NCBI GenBank assembly: GCA_022648325.1
Contig: JALCMG010000004.1
Location: forward strand, 62,001 to 126,000
Reading direction: 5' to 3'
Source: Olsenella sp.
Lineage (GTDB): Bacteria > Actinomycetota > Coriobacteriia > Coriobacteriales > Atopobiaceae
Length of the DNA stretch: 64,000 nucleotides
In this document: piece by piece, positions 25,083 through 34,467 of the stretch
Position numbering within the stretch: the stretch's first letter is position 1
How the letters are laid out: each line of letters starts with the position of its first letter
Notes under the pieces: model-generated
The model's database searches: none
What the model was told of the DNA's origin: nothing
What the model saw: only the letters and a program-made list of their open reading frames with translations
Translations under genes and position numbers: made by a program

Positions 25083-25565
25083 CTACAGGAGACCCATGAT
25101 GTCCTTGCGGTCATCGGTGGGGACCGGCTGGGTGATGACCTCGATGCCAAGGTCGTGGATGGACTTGATGGCATCGATGTCGTCCTCGGTCAGGTAGACC
25201 GAGTCAGAGATCTTCTTCTTGCCGGAGATGGGGCTGTTGATACGGCCATAGTTTGCAACGTCGAGCGTTGGGCGCTCGGAGATGCCCTGGAAAACAGCGA
25301 GGAGGTCTGCAGGGTCATTGGAGACGAGTAGAATCCTCAGAGCCTGGGAACGAGGGTCGTTCAGGATTGCGACCGCCTTGGCAATTGGCAGCACGGCAGC
25401 CTTCACGCCAGCAGGCGCCGCCATCTTGAGGGCGCTTACCTGTACCGCATTCTTTGCAATCGCATCCGAAGCAACGATGATGCGCGTGATGTTGAGCTGC
25501 TTGCACCACTTCACCGCAACCTGGCCGTGGATAAGACGATCGTCGACACGCGCCATAACAATCAT
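25083..25565 (-). CDS. PTS mannose/fructose/sorbose family IIB component
   Basis: Phosphocarrier of 160 residues that passes phosphate from IIA to the sugar. The active-site His lies in RVDDRLIHGQV near the N-terminus, as in all mannose-family IIB. The ATG at 25565 is chosen because GGAGG sits 7 bp upstream; the longer frame adds an unrelated leader. It is the first gene after the operator/promoter at about 25617-25650, so the IIB-IIC-IID-glycosidase operon can be transcribed separately from IIA. Confidence 0.95.
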   Translation of the reverse strand: MIVMARVDDRLIHGQVAVKWCKQLNITRIIVASDAIAKNAVQVSALKMAAPAGVKAAVLPIAKAVAILNDPRSQALRILLVSNDPADLLAVFQGISERPTLDVANYGRINSPISGKKKISDSVYLTEDDIDAIKSIHDLGIEVITQPVPTDDRKDIMGLL

Positions 25566-25616
25566 GAAACTACCTCCGCTTTCCTGACTGATTCCCCACT
25601 CGGACAACCCTGTTTG

Positions 25617-25650
25617 TTAGTAAACTGGTTTAACTCTTTTTGTTAAAAAA
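25617..25650 (-). promoter_or_regulatory. LacI-type operator and promoter before PTS IIB
   Basis: TAAAC-TG-GTTTA at 25621-25632 is a perfect 5+2+5 palindrome. On the minus strand a TTAACA (-35) and TTACTA (-10) 17 bp apart flank or overlap it. Repression by the LacI-type protein at 12187 is predicted. Confidence 0.62.
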
Positions 25651-25678
25651 AGGCCTTACTCGAGCCACGTCACACCGG

Positions 25679-26104
25679 TTACGCAAAGAAGTCTTCTTCT
25701 CCCTCTTCCGGTGCGGCTTCAAGAGAAACTCGCTTCGTCACGCACGTCGCCTCGGCAATTGCCTCGTCGATATCTGACACGGAGAGTGCGCCATCTCGAG
25801 AAACAATTGAAAGGACAAGCGGAAGGCTCATCCCCGCTAGAACAGTGACGTTGGGCACATCAGAAAGAGCCTGGAGGCACTGGTTGCAAACGCTTCCACC
25901 AAGGAGATCAGCAATAACAATTACCTGTTCAGGCGCTGCATCAAGAGCAAGCTTGCGGACCTTCTCGCCAAGCTCGACAACAGAGCCATCGGGCTCAAGC
26001 CCAAAGCTTGAGAGGCCTTCGATCTTGCCGCAAATCATGGTTGCAGCACCGAGCACCCCCTTAGCAAGGCCATCGTGTGAGACGAGAACAACTCGCTTCT
26101 CCAT
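25679..26104 (-). CDS. PTS mannose-family IIA component
   Basis: Soluble phosphocarrier of 141 residues that accepts phosphate from HPr. The active-site His is in VVLVSHDGLAKGV (about residue 9-10), and IADLLGGSVCNQ is the conserved second motif. The ATG at 26104 has AGGAGAGG upstream. It is separated from IIB by a 113-bp gap with its own operator, and has its own promoter with another operator. The negatively charged tail (EEGEEDFFA) is unremarkable. Confidence 0.93.
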   Translation of the reverse strand: MEKRVVLVSHDGLAKGVLGAATMICGKIEGLSSFGLEPDGSVVELGEKVRKLALDAAPEQVIVIADLLGGSVCNQCLQALSDVPNVTVLAGMSLPLVLSIVSRDGALSVSDIDEAIAEATCVTKRVSLEAAPEEGEEDFFA

Positions 26105-26160
26105 GTATCCTCTCCTGCCAGTTGCGTTGGGTATGAGACTCTCAGGCAATTCTCAGCACT

Positions 26161-26210
26161 AGTTCACTTGTTAGTGAACTGGTTTAGTAAGACTATATGG
26201 CACTCCGTGT
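26161..26210 (-). promoter_or_regulatory. Promoter and LacI-type operator before PTS IIA
   Basis: TGAAC-TG-GTTTA at 26175-26186 matches the operator family in 4 of 5 pairs. AGTTCAC-TTGTTA-GTGAACT at 26161-26180 is a second, perfect inverted repeat overlapping it. A TATAGT on the minus strand just upstream is a good -10, so the operator would cover the transcription start. Confidence 0.6.
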
Positions 26211-26547
26211 GTACGAGCTATGAGTTTTTCGATTTTCGTGAAATATACCGTTTGCCGACGTTCGTCTACCGCTCACAGCAACTTAATGCAGACTCCTTGG
26301 GTCCTATGCCAAGCCTTCGCTCCCCCCAAATATCCGAACGCCAGTTGTCGGAAAACGCTGTAACGCCCAGCCTTGTGCCGGAAGCGCCGATGCACGACCA
26401 TACCAATATCCTACCAACGCACTAGAGATTGAGGAGCGCATCATAGCCATCATCTGTCACCGAATGTGTAGCGAAACCAGCGCGGCGAGGCAGCTTGCCC
26501 GCATCCCCCACTTGGAACGCATACGACACGTCGGAAGGTAACACCCC
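26211..26547. other. Upstream region of the DAACS symporter gene
   Basis: No gene recognised. It contains CGAATGTGTAGCG at 26461-26473, identical to 13 bases of the arm of the palindrome at 4962-4976. GGAAGGTAAC before 26548 is the ribosome-binding site. Confidence 0.4.
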
Positions 26548-27903
26548 ATGCAGATCGACATCACGGCACTTTTGGCACTCGTCGTAACCATTGTGGCGTT
26601 CGCCCTTCTCGCCACGCTCAAGCGCAAGTTCAAGGTTGGCTTTGGCGTGCACACCCTCATTGCGACCGGACTCGGCATAGTCATCGGCATCGCGTTTGGC
26701 CAGGGCTTCTCGTACTACGCGATCTTTGGCACCATCTACGCAAACGTGATCTCCGCGCTTGTGGTGCCGCTCCTCCTCTTTAGCATCATCTCGAGCGTCA
26801 CCAACCTGGCCGACCTCGTGCACCTCAAGGGCATCGGCGTGAAGTCGGTAGTCTTCCTCGTGCTCAACACGCTCACGGCGACCCTCCTCACGCTTGCCAT
26901 TGCGCTGCCCCTGGGCGTGGGTACGGGTTTCTCGCTTGAAGGCGTCACGTACGAGGCCAAGGAGGTCCCCACCGTCACCGACACCATCGTTGGCCTCTTC
27001 CCGCAGAACCTCGCCGCAGCGTGGACCAGCAACGCCGTTGTCCCCATCATCGTCTTTGCGATCATCGTCGCGCTGGCGTACAACCGGCTTGCCTCAGAGC
27101 GCCAGGATGGCGAGAAGGTCGACGTGCGTCCGTTCAAGGCGTTCATCGATGCCGGCAACAAGGTCCTCGGCGAGACCGTGAGCTGGGTCGTTGGGTTCAC
27201 GCCGTACGCTGTGGTGGCGCTCATTGGCCGAGCCGTTGGCCGTGCCGACGTCTCGCAGCTGGTGCCGCTGCTTGGCGTGCTGGCTGTTGCCTACGTGATC
27301 CTTGCCATCCAGTTCTTTGGCATCGAGTCCGCATTTGTGGCCTGGGTGGGCCGCCTCAGCCCGGTACGCTTCCTCAAGGGCATGGCTCCCGCTGCCGTGA
27401 CCGCCTTCACCACGCAGAGCAGCATTGGCACGCTGCCCGTTACCATTCGCTCGCTCACGCAAAACCTGGGCGTGGATGAGGACGTGGCAAGCTTCACCGC
27501 AGGCCTTGGTGCGAACCTTGGTATGCCCGGTTGCGCCGGCATGTGGCCTACGCTCGTGGCAGTCTTTGCGATCAACGCGCTGGGCATCCCCTTCACGCCG
27601 GTCCAGTACGGCTTCCTTGTCCTGCTCACGCTTGTTGTCTCCATTGGCACCGTGGGCGTGCCCGGCACGGCGACCATCACCGCCACGGCGCTTCTGGCCG
27701 CGCTGGGACTTCCCGTGGAGACCATCGCCCTTGTGGCGCCCATCTCCTCCATCGTCGACATGGGCCGCACGGCAACCAACGTGCTTGGTGCGGCAGAGGC
27801 CTCGCTTCTCGTGGCTTCCGGCGAGGGCCTGGTAGACCGCAGCGTCTACGACGGCGACGACTCGTTTGAGCTCAAGCGCGAGGGCCAGGCAAGCGCGGCG
27901 TAG
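26548..27903 (+). CDS. Dicarboxylate/amino acid:cation symporter (SLC1/DAACS), L-cystine-type
   Basis: The 451-residue membrane transporter of the SDF family (PF00375) has about eight helices and the two re-entrant loops: FTTQSSIGTLPVTIRSL (HP1 serine-rich) and GVPGTATITATALLAALGLP (HP2). MGRTATNV near the C-terminus is the cation and substrate site region. The long first segments resemble TcyP-type L-cystine symporters more than GltP, but the substrate is uncertain. It is divergent from the PTS genes and ends at a strong terminator. Confidence 0.9.
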   Translation: MQIDITALLALVVTIVAFALLATLKRKFKVGFGVHTLIATGLGIVIGIAFGQGFSYYAIFGTIYANVISALVVPLLLFSIISSVTNLADLVHLKGIGVKSVVFLVLNTLTATLLTLAIALPLGVGTGFSLEGVTYEAKEVPTVTDTIVGLFPQNLAAAWTSNAVVPIIVFAIIVALAYNRLASERQDGEKVDVRPFKAFIDAGNKVLGETVSWVVGFTPYAVVALIGRAVGRADVSQLVPLLGVLAVAYVILAIQFFGIESAFVAWVGRLSPVRFLKGMAPAAVTAFTTQSSIGTLPVTIRSLTQNLGVDEDVASFTAGLGANLGMPGCAGMWPTLVAVFAINALGIPFTPVQYGFLVLLTLVVSIGTVGVPGTATITATALLAALGLPVETIALVAPISSIVDMGRTATNVLGAAEASLLVASGEGLVDRSVYDGDDSFELKREGQASAA

Positions 27904-27927
27904 TGGTTTCGCAACAGCCTCTCCAGG

Positions 27928-27962
27928 CTCCCCGGTGCCGTCTGGGCACCGGGGAGTTTTTT
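27928..27962 (+). terminator. Strong rho-independent terminator
   Basis: CTCCCCGGTGCC, loop GTCTG, GGCACCGGGGAG, then a run of six T. Confidence 0.95.
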
Positions 27963-28369
27963 CAGCTGCAACGGCTTTGCCCGGCCGCAAGGAATCCGCG
28001 GTTCTCTCGGCAAGCGTTCGTTGCGGGACAGGGGCCACGCGTGACTCGATTTGGCTAAGCCCCAGCAGAATTATTGCGCGATATTTCGTGGTCGTCTCAA
28101 CAATAACTGGTCAAACGCGACAATTGCGAGAAATTACGCTCAATAAATCAGAGGTCTAGAGGTCTAGCCAATGGGCCGCAAGCTCCGGGCCCGCTATCTC
28201 CACCACCCATGGGCGCCAGCGCCGCTTACGGATTTGTAAGCTTGCCGATAGGTTTCTGATGGCAATGCCCCGGTATCATTTCCACAAGAGCATTGAACAG
28301 GCATGACACCGTCACGAACTCGGCGGCACCCCGCACAACCATTTTGGCACCCAAGGGCGAGGAGGACGC
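27963..28369. other. Intergenic region before the efflux operon
   Basis: No convincing gene. An AT-richer part around 28060-28150 could hold the promoter. A short direct repeat AGGTCTAGAGGTCTAG lies at about 28152. GAGGAGGACGC before 28370 is the ribosome-binding site of the next gene. Confidence 0.4.
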
Positions 28370-29764
28370 ATGTCCCAGGAGACCGACCACACCAACGACC
28401 TCGGCGAACCCGACAAGACAACGTCGAAGGCCCATCCGCTCGAAAACCTCCCCGTTGTCTCGGGGGACTCCCCCAACGCTCTTCCTCCCCTGTCTGGCGA
28501 TGACGGCGAGGAGGATGAGGACACGCGCAACGCAATGGCGAGCCTCCTCGCCCACCGCAAGAAGCGTCGCCGCAGGAACATCATCATTGGCGTTGTCGCT
28601 GCCTGCGCGGTTATTGCCATTCTCGTATGGACCGTGACCTCCCAGCAAAGCGCAAACGCTCCCGAGGGGCCAACGCTCCAGACCACCCCCGTCATGCGCG
28701 GAGAGTTCACGGACCAGGTCAAGGCGTCCGGAAACGTCCAGCCTGTGAGCTCCGTCGTGGTGACGCCCGAGGTTGACGGCATCATCTCCGAGGTCTTCGT
28801 AAGCGAGGGCGATTACGTCGAGGCAGGCGACACGCTGCTCACCATTCGCAACGATTCCCTCGACAAGGCCGTGCGCGAGGCAGACATCCAGCTTCGCTCT
28901 GCAAAGTCCCAGCTCTCCTCTGCCAAGGAGAGCTACAACACCGCATACAAGGCCTACTACGCAGACCAGACGGACCTGGCCACGGTGAACTCGGCCGCCG
29001 ATACCGTTGACTCCGCCCAGCTCGCGCTCGAAACCGCCCAGTCCGCCTATGATGACGCAGTTGCCACCGCAGACAAGCGCACGGTCACGGCGCCCGCCTC
29101 GGGCACGATCGTGGTCATGAACGCCGTCGAGGGCGCGGCAGTGGGTTCGGGCGCCGGTGCGGGTGCCGCCGCCACGGTCACCTCCGGTTCATCCGGTTCT
29201 CTCATCACCATCGGCGACCTCTCGCAGATGACGGTCTCGGTGCAGGTAAACGAGATGGACATCCCCAAGGTCTCCGTTGGGCAGACGGCGCGCGCGACCT
29301 TCTCGGCCCTTCCCAACGTCGAACTCGACGCAACGGTCACCCGCATCGCGACGGTCTCGTCCTCGGAAGCTTCGAACGCAGTCTCGGGCCACGGTGGAAG
29401 CGTGGTCACCTATGCCGTCGACCTTCTCATCCCCAACCCGGACCCGTCGCTCAAGCCTGGCATGACGGCCAGCGTCACCATCTCATCGACGGACATACCA
29501 GACGCGTTGATGCTGCCGGTGAGCGCCGTGACCGGCGAGGGCGACCAGGCAACGGTGAGCGTGGTCACCGGTCAGGACGAGACCGGCCTCCCTACAACGG
29601 AGGAGAGGCACGTCACGGTCCTTGCCTCCAACGGCACCATGGCGGCCGTCGAGGGGGACATCGGCGAGGGCGACGAGGTAGTGATCGGCGTGATGCAGGA
29701 GGACGCGACGGCGAGCACAGACACCATGTCCGGTAGCTCATCCTCCTCGAGCTCGGTGGCCTAG
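28370..29764 (+). CDS. HlyD/MacA-family membrane fusion protein
   Basis: Adaptor subunit of an ABC exporter, 464 residues. A charged cytosolic N-terminus (to about 64) is followed by one membrane helix (NIIIGVVAACAVIAILVWTV). The extracytoplasmic part has a lipoyl/barrel-sandwich (VVVTPEVDGIISEVFVSEGD), a helical hairpin (about 160-225) and beta-barrel domains (VTISSTDIPDALMLPVSAV). The Ser-rich C-terminus is low complexity. It is the first gene of a three-gene unit with an ATPase and an FtsX-type permease. In Gram-positives such MacAB-like sets export antimicrobial peptides or lipophilic compounds; the substrate is unknown. Confidence 0.9.
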   Translation: MSQETDHTNDLGEPDKTTSKAHPLENLPVVSGDSPNALPPLSGDDGEEDEDTRNAMASLLAHRKKRRRRNIIIGVVAACAVIAILVWTVTSQQSANAPEGPTLQTTPVMRGEFTDQVKASGNVQPVSSVVVTPEVDGIISEVFVSEGDYVEAGDTLLTIRNDSLDKAVREADIQLRSAKSQLSSAKESYNTAYKAYYADQTDLATVNSAADTVDSAQLALETAQSAYDDAVATADKRTVTAPASGTIVVMNAVEGAAVGSGAGAGAAATVTSGSSGSLITIGDLSQMTVSVQVNEMDIPKVSVGQTARATFSALPNVELDATVTRIATVSSSEASNAVSGHGGSVVTYAVDLLIPNPDPSLKPGMTASVTISSTDIPDALMLPVSAVTGEGDQATVSVVTGQDETGLPTTEERHVTVLASNGTMAAVEGDIGEGDEVVIGVMQEDATASTDTMSGSSSSSSSVA

Positions 29765-29765
29765 C

Positions 29766-30527
29766 ATGGCTTCCCACGTCATCCACGCCGAGAAGGTCTG
29801 CCGCATCTACTCGTCGGCGGCCGGCCTCACGCCCGCGCTACGCGGCGTGAGCCTAGACGTCAAACGTGGCGAGTTTCTCGCCATCATGGGGCCTTCCGGC
29901 TCGGGCAAGTCCACGCTCATGAGCATCCTTGGATGCCTTGACCGCCCGACGTCCGGGAGATACCTCCTCGAAGGCATCGACGTGTCGAAGCTCACCGACG
30001 ACGAGCTGGCACACGTGCGCTCGACGCGGCTTGGCTTTGTCTTTCAGTCGTTCAACCTTCTGCCGCGCGCCACGGTGCTTCGAAACGTGATGCTTCCCCT
30101 GGTCTATAGCAGGGGCTCCACCGTCGACCGCGAGATGAGGGCGTGGCAGGCGCTCATGGAGGTGGGCCTTCCCGAGAGCCTCTACACCCACCGCTCGAAC
30201 GAGCTCTCCGGCGGACAGATGCAGCGCGTGGCCATCGCCCGTGCGTTGGTGAACGACCCTGCGCTCATCCTTGCCGACGAGCCCACGGGAAACCTCGATT
30301 CCGCCACTGGCGAGCTTGTCATGCGCACGTTCAGACGCATGCAGGAGCGCGGCAAGACCGTGGTTCTCATCACGCACGACTCGAGTGTCGCCGGCTGGGC
30401 AGACCGCGTCGTGCACATTAGGGATGGCAAGCTCCTCTCGGACGAGCAGGAACGAGCCTACGTGGCGTCGCTCGCACAACGAGAGCAGCGGACCCTCAGC
30501 GATTCAGGGGAGGCGGCTGGCGCATGA
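29766..30527 (+). CDS. MacB/LolD-type ABC transporter ATPase
   Basis: Cytosolic nucleotide-binding subunit, 253 residues. Walker A is GPSGSGKST, the Q-loop lies in [10 protein letters not shown], the signature is [15 protein letters not shown], Walker B is [14 protein letters not shown] and the switch His is in VLITHDSS. The TGNLDS form is typical of MacB/LolD/FtsE-like ATPases. It begins 2 bp after the adaptor stop and overlaps the permease by 4 bp. Confidence 0.95.
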   Translation: MASHVIHAEKVCRIYSSAAGLTPALRGVSLDVKRGEFLAIMGPSGSGKSTLMSILGCLDRPTSGRYLLEGIDVSKLTDDELAHVRSTRLGFVFQSFNLLPRATVLRNVMLPLVYSRGSTVDREMRAWQALMEVGLPESLYTHRSNELSGGQMQRVAIARALVNDPALILADEPTGNLDSATGELVMRTFRRMQERGKTVVLITHDSSVAGWADRVVHIRDGKLLSDEQERAYVASLAQREQRTLSDSGEAAGA

Positions 30528-31741
30528 GGATACGGGACCTCTTCTACGAGACCTTCTCGGCCATTCAGGCAAACCGGGGACGCAGCCTTCTCACCATCCT
30601 CGGCATCGTCATCGGCATCGCCGCCGTCATCTCCATGACGGCCCTCATCGACGGTGTCAAGGCGTCGCTCGTGGGCGAGCTGGGACTCTCCCAGTCGCGC
30701 ACGGTCATGATCGACTGCTGGCCGGGGCGCGAGGTCACGATGGATGACATCTCGGCGCTCGAGGCCGGGATGTCCGACGACTACGAGTTCATCACCGCTG
30801 CATCCTACAACTCGGGAACAATCTCGAACGGCGTGACCGAGGAGCAGGGCACGCTCTTGGGCGTGGAGCCCGAGTACTTTGAGGCCATGGGCACCAAGGC
30901 GATTGCAGGGCGGCTCTTCATGCAGAGCGAGGAAGACGCCGGCTCGCGCGTAATTTTGCTCGACCAGACCATAGCCAACCGCATGTGGGGGTCTGAGGAC
31001 GCAGCCATAGGTCAGAGCGTGCACGTGGGCAACGACGACTACACCGTAGTGGGCATCGTTGGAGGCTCGGGCATGATGAGCGGACAGTCCTTCGTGCCGC
31101 TCTCGACCATGCAGACGCGCATGAGCGGAAACTCGGACGTTGGACAGATCATCGGCTTTGCGCGCGAGGGCACTGACATGGACGGCATTGCCGCACGGAC
31201 GGAGTCCTACCTCAGGAGCTACTTCAACCTGCCCGAGGAAGACCCCACGAGCCCCGATGAATCAAACTACTACGTGGGCGTCACGACCATGGCCTCGGTT
31301 ATCAAACAGCTTGACTCGACGATGGGTGCGTTCCAGGCGCTTATGACCTGCGTTGCCGGCGTTTCTCTCGTAGTTGGCGGCATTGGCATCATGAACATGA
31401 TGCTCACCAACGTCACGGAGAGGATCCGCGAGATTGGGCTGAGAAAGGCGCTGGGCGCCAGGCGCTCCGACATCACGTGGCAGTTTTTGCTGGAGTCCGT
31501 CACGCTGTGCCTGGTGGGAGGCGCGTTCGGGATAATCCTGGGGTATGCCGGCGCAAACGTGCTGGCGCAGTTTGCCAGCATGTCGAGCGAGATGGGCGGG
31601 ATGGCGGTAACGCCCGTCATCTCTCCCACGGCGGTAGGTCTCGCCTGCGGGATCTGCGTGGGCATCGGCGTGCTCTTTGGGTTCTACCCCGCCTGGCGGG
31701 CGGCGCGGCTCGACCCGGTGGAGTCGCTGCGGTACCAGTAG
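30524..31741 (+). CDS. MacB-type ABC transporter permease (FtsX family)
   Basis: The 405-residue permease has an N-terminal helix (SLLTILGIVIGIAAVISMTA), a large extracytoplasmic MacB_PCD-like domain (about 45-260) and three C-terminal helices containing GIGIMNMMLTNVTERIREIG and LRKALGARR, the FtsX coupling segment. Start ATGA overlap with the ATPase indicates coupled translation. With its neighbours it forms a mechanotransmission-type exporter. Confidence 0.94.
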   Translation: MRIRDLFYETFSAIQANRGRSLLTILGIVIGIAAVISMTALIDGVKASLVGELGLSQSRTVMIDCWPGREVTMDDISALEAGMSDDYEFITAASYNSGTISNGVTEEQGTLLGVEPEYFEAMGTKAIAGRLFMQSEEDAGSRVILLDQTIANRMWGSEDAAIGQSVHVGNDDYTVVGIVGGSGMMSGQSFVPLSTMQTRMSGNSDVGQIIGFAREGTDMDGIAARTESYLRSYFNLPEEDPTSPDESNYYVGVTTMASVIKQLDSTMGAFQALMTCVAGVSLVVGGIGIMNMMLTNVTERIREIGLRKALGARRSDITWQFLLESVTLCLVGGAFGIILGYAGANVLAQFASMSSEMGGMAVTPVISPTAVGLACGICVGIGVLFGFYPAWRAARLDPVESLRYQ

Positions 31742-31840
31742 GCAGCCCCATCCCTCCACTTCTTGCGCTGCGGCGTCGTCACAGCAACAAGGACCGCTGC
31801 GGCAGGATCTACTCTCGCAACAGCGTAGGCGCGCCGCTTT

Positions 31841-32782
31841 CTACGCCATGCGCGAGCCATCGGCAAACTGCTGGCGAAGCACCTGGTCAAAGCCGAGAAT
31901 GGCCGACCACACGTGGTCGGACGCGCGCCAGGCAACCGAGAGCGGATAGCTCATCTCCTCCCCAAGGTGGATGACGCGCATGCCTGCCGCGGCGGGGTCG
32001 GCAAAGGTGGTGGCAACGAGCTCGGAGGGCACGAAGCACGCACCCACGCCTCGCAGCGCCAGGGCCATGAGCGTCTCGGAGTTCTTCGACACCACGCGCA
32101 CCTCAGGCGAGATGCCCGCCTCGGCAAGCTTGCGACGCGAGAGCTCGCCCGGAACGTCCTTCTCGCCCATGAGGAGGAACGGGCACGCCGCAAGCCCAGC
32201 AATCGAACCCGTTTCCTCGCATGTCTTGGCTACGCGCTCTGCCTCGTCGCCAAAGAGGCCCTCGAGCAGGGAGTTGGAAACGATGAGAACGACCTCCTCG
32301 CGGAAGAGCTGGTGAACCACAAGCCCTGGCACATGCTCCGCGACGGTGGCAACGACCATGTCGAGTCGACCCTCCCCCAGCTCGTCTACAAGCTCGTCGT
32401 TCTCGCCCTCAAAGAGCGCGATAGAGATGTGAGGGTGCGCACGCTGGTACATGGCAATAGCGCGCGGCATGATGATGTGGCCACGCGTGGCGGTGACCCC
32501 CACGCGAATCCTACCTCGGTCATTGTGCGCGATGTCGCGGAACTCCTGGCCCATGGCGCGCTGCTCGGCCTGAAATCTTCGCGCATAGGCGAGAAACTCC
32601 TCCCCCGCGTAGGTGAGGGCGAGGGGAACGGTGCGCTCGACAAGCTTCACCCCAAGCTCGCGCTCGGCGGCGGCAACGCTTGCCGAGAGGGTCTGCTGGC
32701 TCACGTGCATGAGACCAGCCGCCCTCGTGAAACTTCGCTCCTCGGCAACGGCAACAAAGTAGTCCATGGTCTGAAAGTTCAC
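31841..32782 (-). CDS. LysR-family transcriptional regulator
   Basis: The 313-residue regulator has an N-terminal winged helix (MDYFVAVAEERSFTRAAGLM, HVSQQTLSASVAAAERELG) and a LysR substrate domain. The GTG at 32782 is preferred: the protein then starts VNFQTMDYFVAVAEE like other LysR proteins, and AGAGG lies upstream. It is divergent from the NhaC antiporter gene, so it probably regulates that gene and itself. No operator could be singled out. The effector is unknown. Confidence 0.9.
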   Translation of the reverse strand: MNFQTMDYFVAVAEERSFTRAAGLMHVSQQTLSASVAAAERELGVKLVERTVPLALTYAGEEFLAYARRFQAEQRAMGQEFRDIAHNDRGRIRVGVTATRGHIIMPRAIAMYQRAHPHISIALFEGENDELVDELGEGRLDMVVATVAEHVPGLVVHQLFREEVVLIVSNSLLEGLFGDEAERVAKTCEETGSIAGLAACPFLLMGEKDVPGELSRRKLAEAGISPEVRVVSKNSETLMALALRGVGACFVPSELVATTFADPAAAGMRVIHLGEEMSYPLSVAWRASDHVWSAILGFDQVLRQQFADGSRMA

Positions 32783-32964
32783 AATGCTGCACCTCTCAGC
32801 GCAATTCATGCACGCAGCGGCCTTGCCACTGCGCGGTGTTCCAGCTGAACCCATATTACAAAATGATTTGGTGATTCATACCAGATTAATCAGTTTGACT
32901 TGGTTGCCGTACGTCCATAGTGTTTCTTGTGGCCGGAAGGACACGCTGAGAGGGACAAGGAGAC

Positions 32965-34344
32965 ATGGCAGAGACGATAACACTTGGGGTGTTTGCGGGA
33001 ATGCTCGTGGCGGGCACTGCCCTGGGGATTCCCCTCGCAACAATACTCGCTGCGGGACTTGTGCTCTTCCTTGCCTATGGCGTTCGCCATGGCGCCACCC
33101 TCCCAGAGCTTCTTAGGGCAGGGGCCTCCTCGATGCGATCAGTGGGCTCGATGCTCCTCTTGTTTGTTGTCGCGGGAGCACTTGCTGCGGCGTGGCGCGC
33201 CTCCGGCACCATTGCCGCAATCGTGAGCTTGTCCTCGTCGCTCATTCAACCGTCCGCCGCCGTGCTCGCTGCGTTCCTCCTCTGCTGCCTCATGTCGCTT
33301 CTCATGGGCACGGCCTTCGGCACGGCGGCGACCATGGGCGTCATCTGCATGGCCGTCTCACACGCGATGGGCGCAAACGAACTGGCTACTGGTGGCGCGG
33401 TGCTCGCCGGCTGCTACTTTGGCGACCGCTGCTCTCCCCTCTCGGGAAGCGCCGTCCTGGTATCCAAGCTCACTGGCACGAGCCTCTATGACAACGTACG
33501 CCGCATGCTGCGGACCGGACTCGTTCCGTTCCTCGTGGCCTGCGTCGCCTACCTCGCAATGGGAATGCAGGCCAAAGGAGGGGCCAGCGCGGCGGGCGTC
33601 GCGGCAACGCTTGCCGATAAGTTCTCGCTTTCTTGGCTTGCGATCCTCCCGGCGGTGCTGGTTGTGGCGCTCTCGCTTGCCCGCATGAACGTGCTGGTCG
33701 CCATGGCAGCAAGCCTGGGCGTGGCATGCGCTGTGTGCGTCGGAGTGCAGGGCGTCTCGCCTTTCGAGCTGCCGCAACTTCTCATCTTTGGCTACCATGC
33801 CGCGGACCCTGCTGTGGCGCCGCTCATCGACGGTGGCGGCATCGTCTCGATGGCCAACGTGACGCTCGTGGTGGGCATCTCGTCCACCTATGCCGGAATC
33901 TTCAAGAGGACCGGCCTTCTCGACGGAGCCGTGGGGCTCATCACGAGCTTCTCTCGCCGTTCAACGCCGTTCACCGGGGTGCTTGCGACGAGCGTGGTCT
34001 CGTGCATGGTCGCCTGCAACCAGACGCTTGCTATCATGCTCACCGACCAGCTGTGCCGCCGCAGCGAGGGCACTGGGAGCGCGCTCGCGCTTGACCTCGA
34101 GAACAGCGTGGTCATTGTGAGCCCGCTCGTGCCTTGGTCCATCTCCAACGTGGCCGTGCTCTCGAGCGTTGGCGCACCGGCGCTGAGCATCATGGCAGCT
34201 ACGTTCTGCTACCTGCTACCCCTGTGGACGCTGGCGATAAGCGTCTGGCAGCGCAAGCGCCCCGAGTTCCCCGACAGCAAGCCGGCCCAGCTCCTGGGCC
34301 TCACGCCCGCCGACGACGTGCGCAGGATGTGTGCCGCAGCGTAG
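32965..34344 (+). CDS. NhaC-family Na+/H+ antiporter
   Basis: The 459-residue protein has about eleven membrane helices and the NhaC hallmark AGCYFGDRCSPLSGSAVLVS. The cation-site region VLATSVVSCMVACNQTLAIM follows. GGAG precedes the ATG. It is divergent from a LysR regulator. Substrate could be Na+/H+, or malate:lactate exchange as in the MleN-type subgroup; the sequence alone does not decide. It is the last plus-strand gene before the convergent chimeric uxaC. Confidence 0.9.
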   Translation: MAETITLGVFAGMLVAGTALGIPLATILAAGLVLFLAYGVRHGATLPELLRAGASSMRSVGSMLLLFVVAGALAAAWRASGTIAAIVSLSSSLIQPSAAVLAAFLLCCLMSLLMGTAFGTAATMGVICMAVSHAMGANELATGGAVLAGCYFGDRCSPLSGSAVLVSKLTGTSLYDNVRRMLRTGLVPFLVACVAYLAMGMQAKGGASAAGVAATLADKFSLSWLAILPAVLVVALSLARMNVLVAMAASLGVACAVCVGVQGVSPFELPQLLIFGYHAADPAVAPLIDGGGIVSMANVTLVVGISSTYAGIFKRTGLLDGAVGLITSFSRRSTPFTGVLATSVVSCMVACNQTLAIMLTDQLCRRSEGTGSALALDLENSVVIVSPLVPWSISNVAVLSSVGAPALSIMAATFCYLLPLWTLAISVWQRKRPEFPDSKPAQLLGLTPADDVRRMCAAA

Positions 34345-34467
34345 TGCCGCCGGCGGCGGTGGCGCAGGATTGACGCCGCAGCGAGGGTTTCGTACGCTTC
34401 CCGAAAAACGTGCCCTCCAGCGTCAAGTCCTCGCCTACGGGCCAAAGGTCGTCACGACGCAATCACG

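Noticed and set aside
32965-34344. NhaC gene as a lactate or arginine exchanger
   Set aside because: The GDRCSPLSGSA motif assigns the family, but nothing in the sequence allows a choice of substrate, so the general name is kept.
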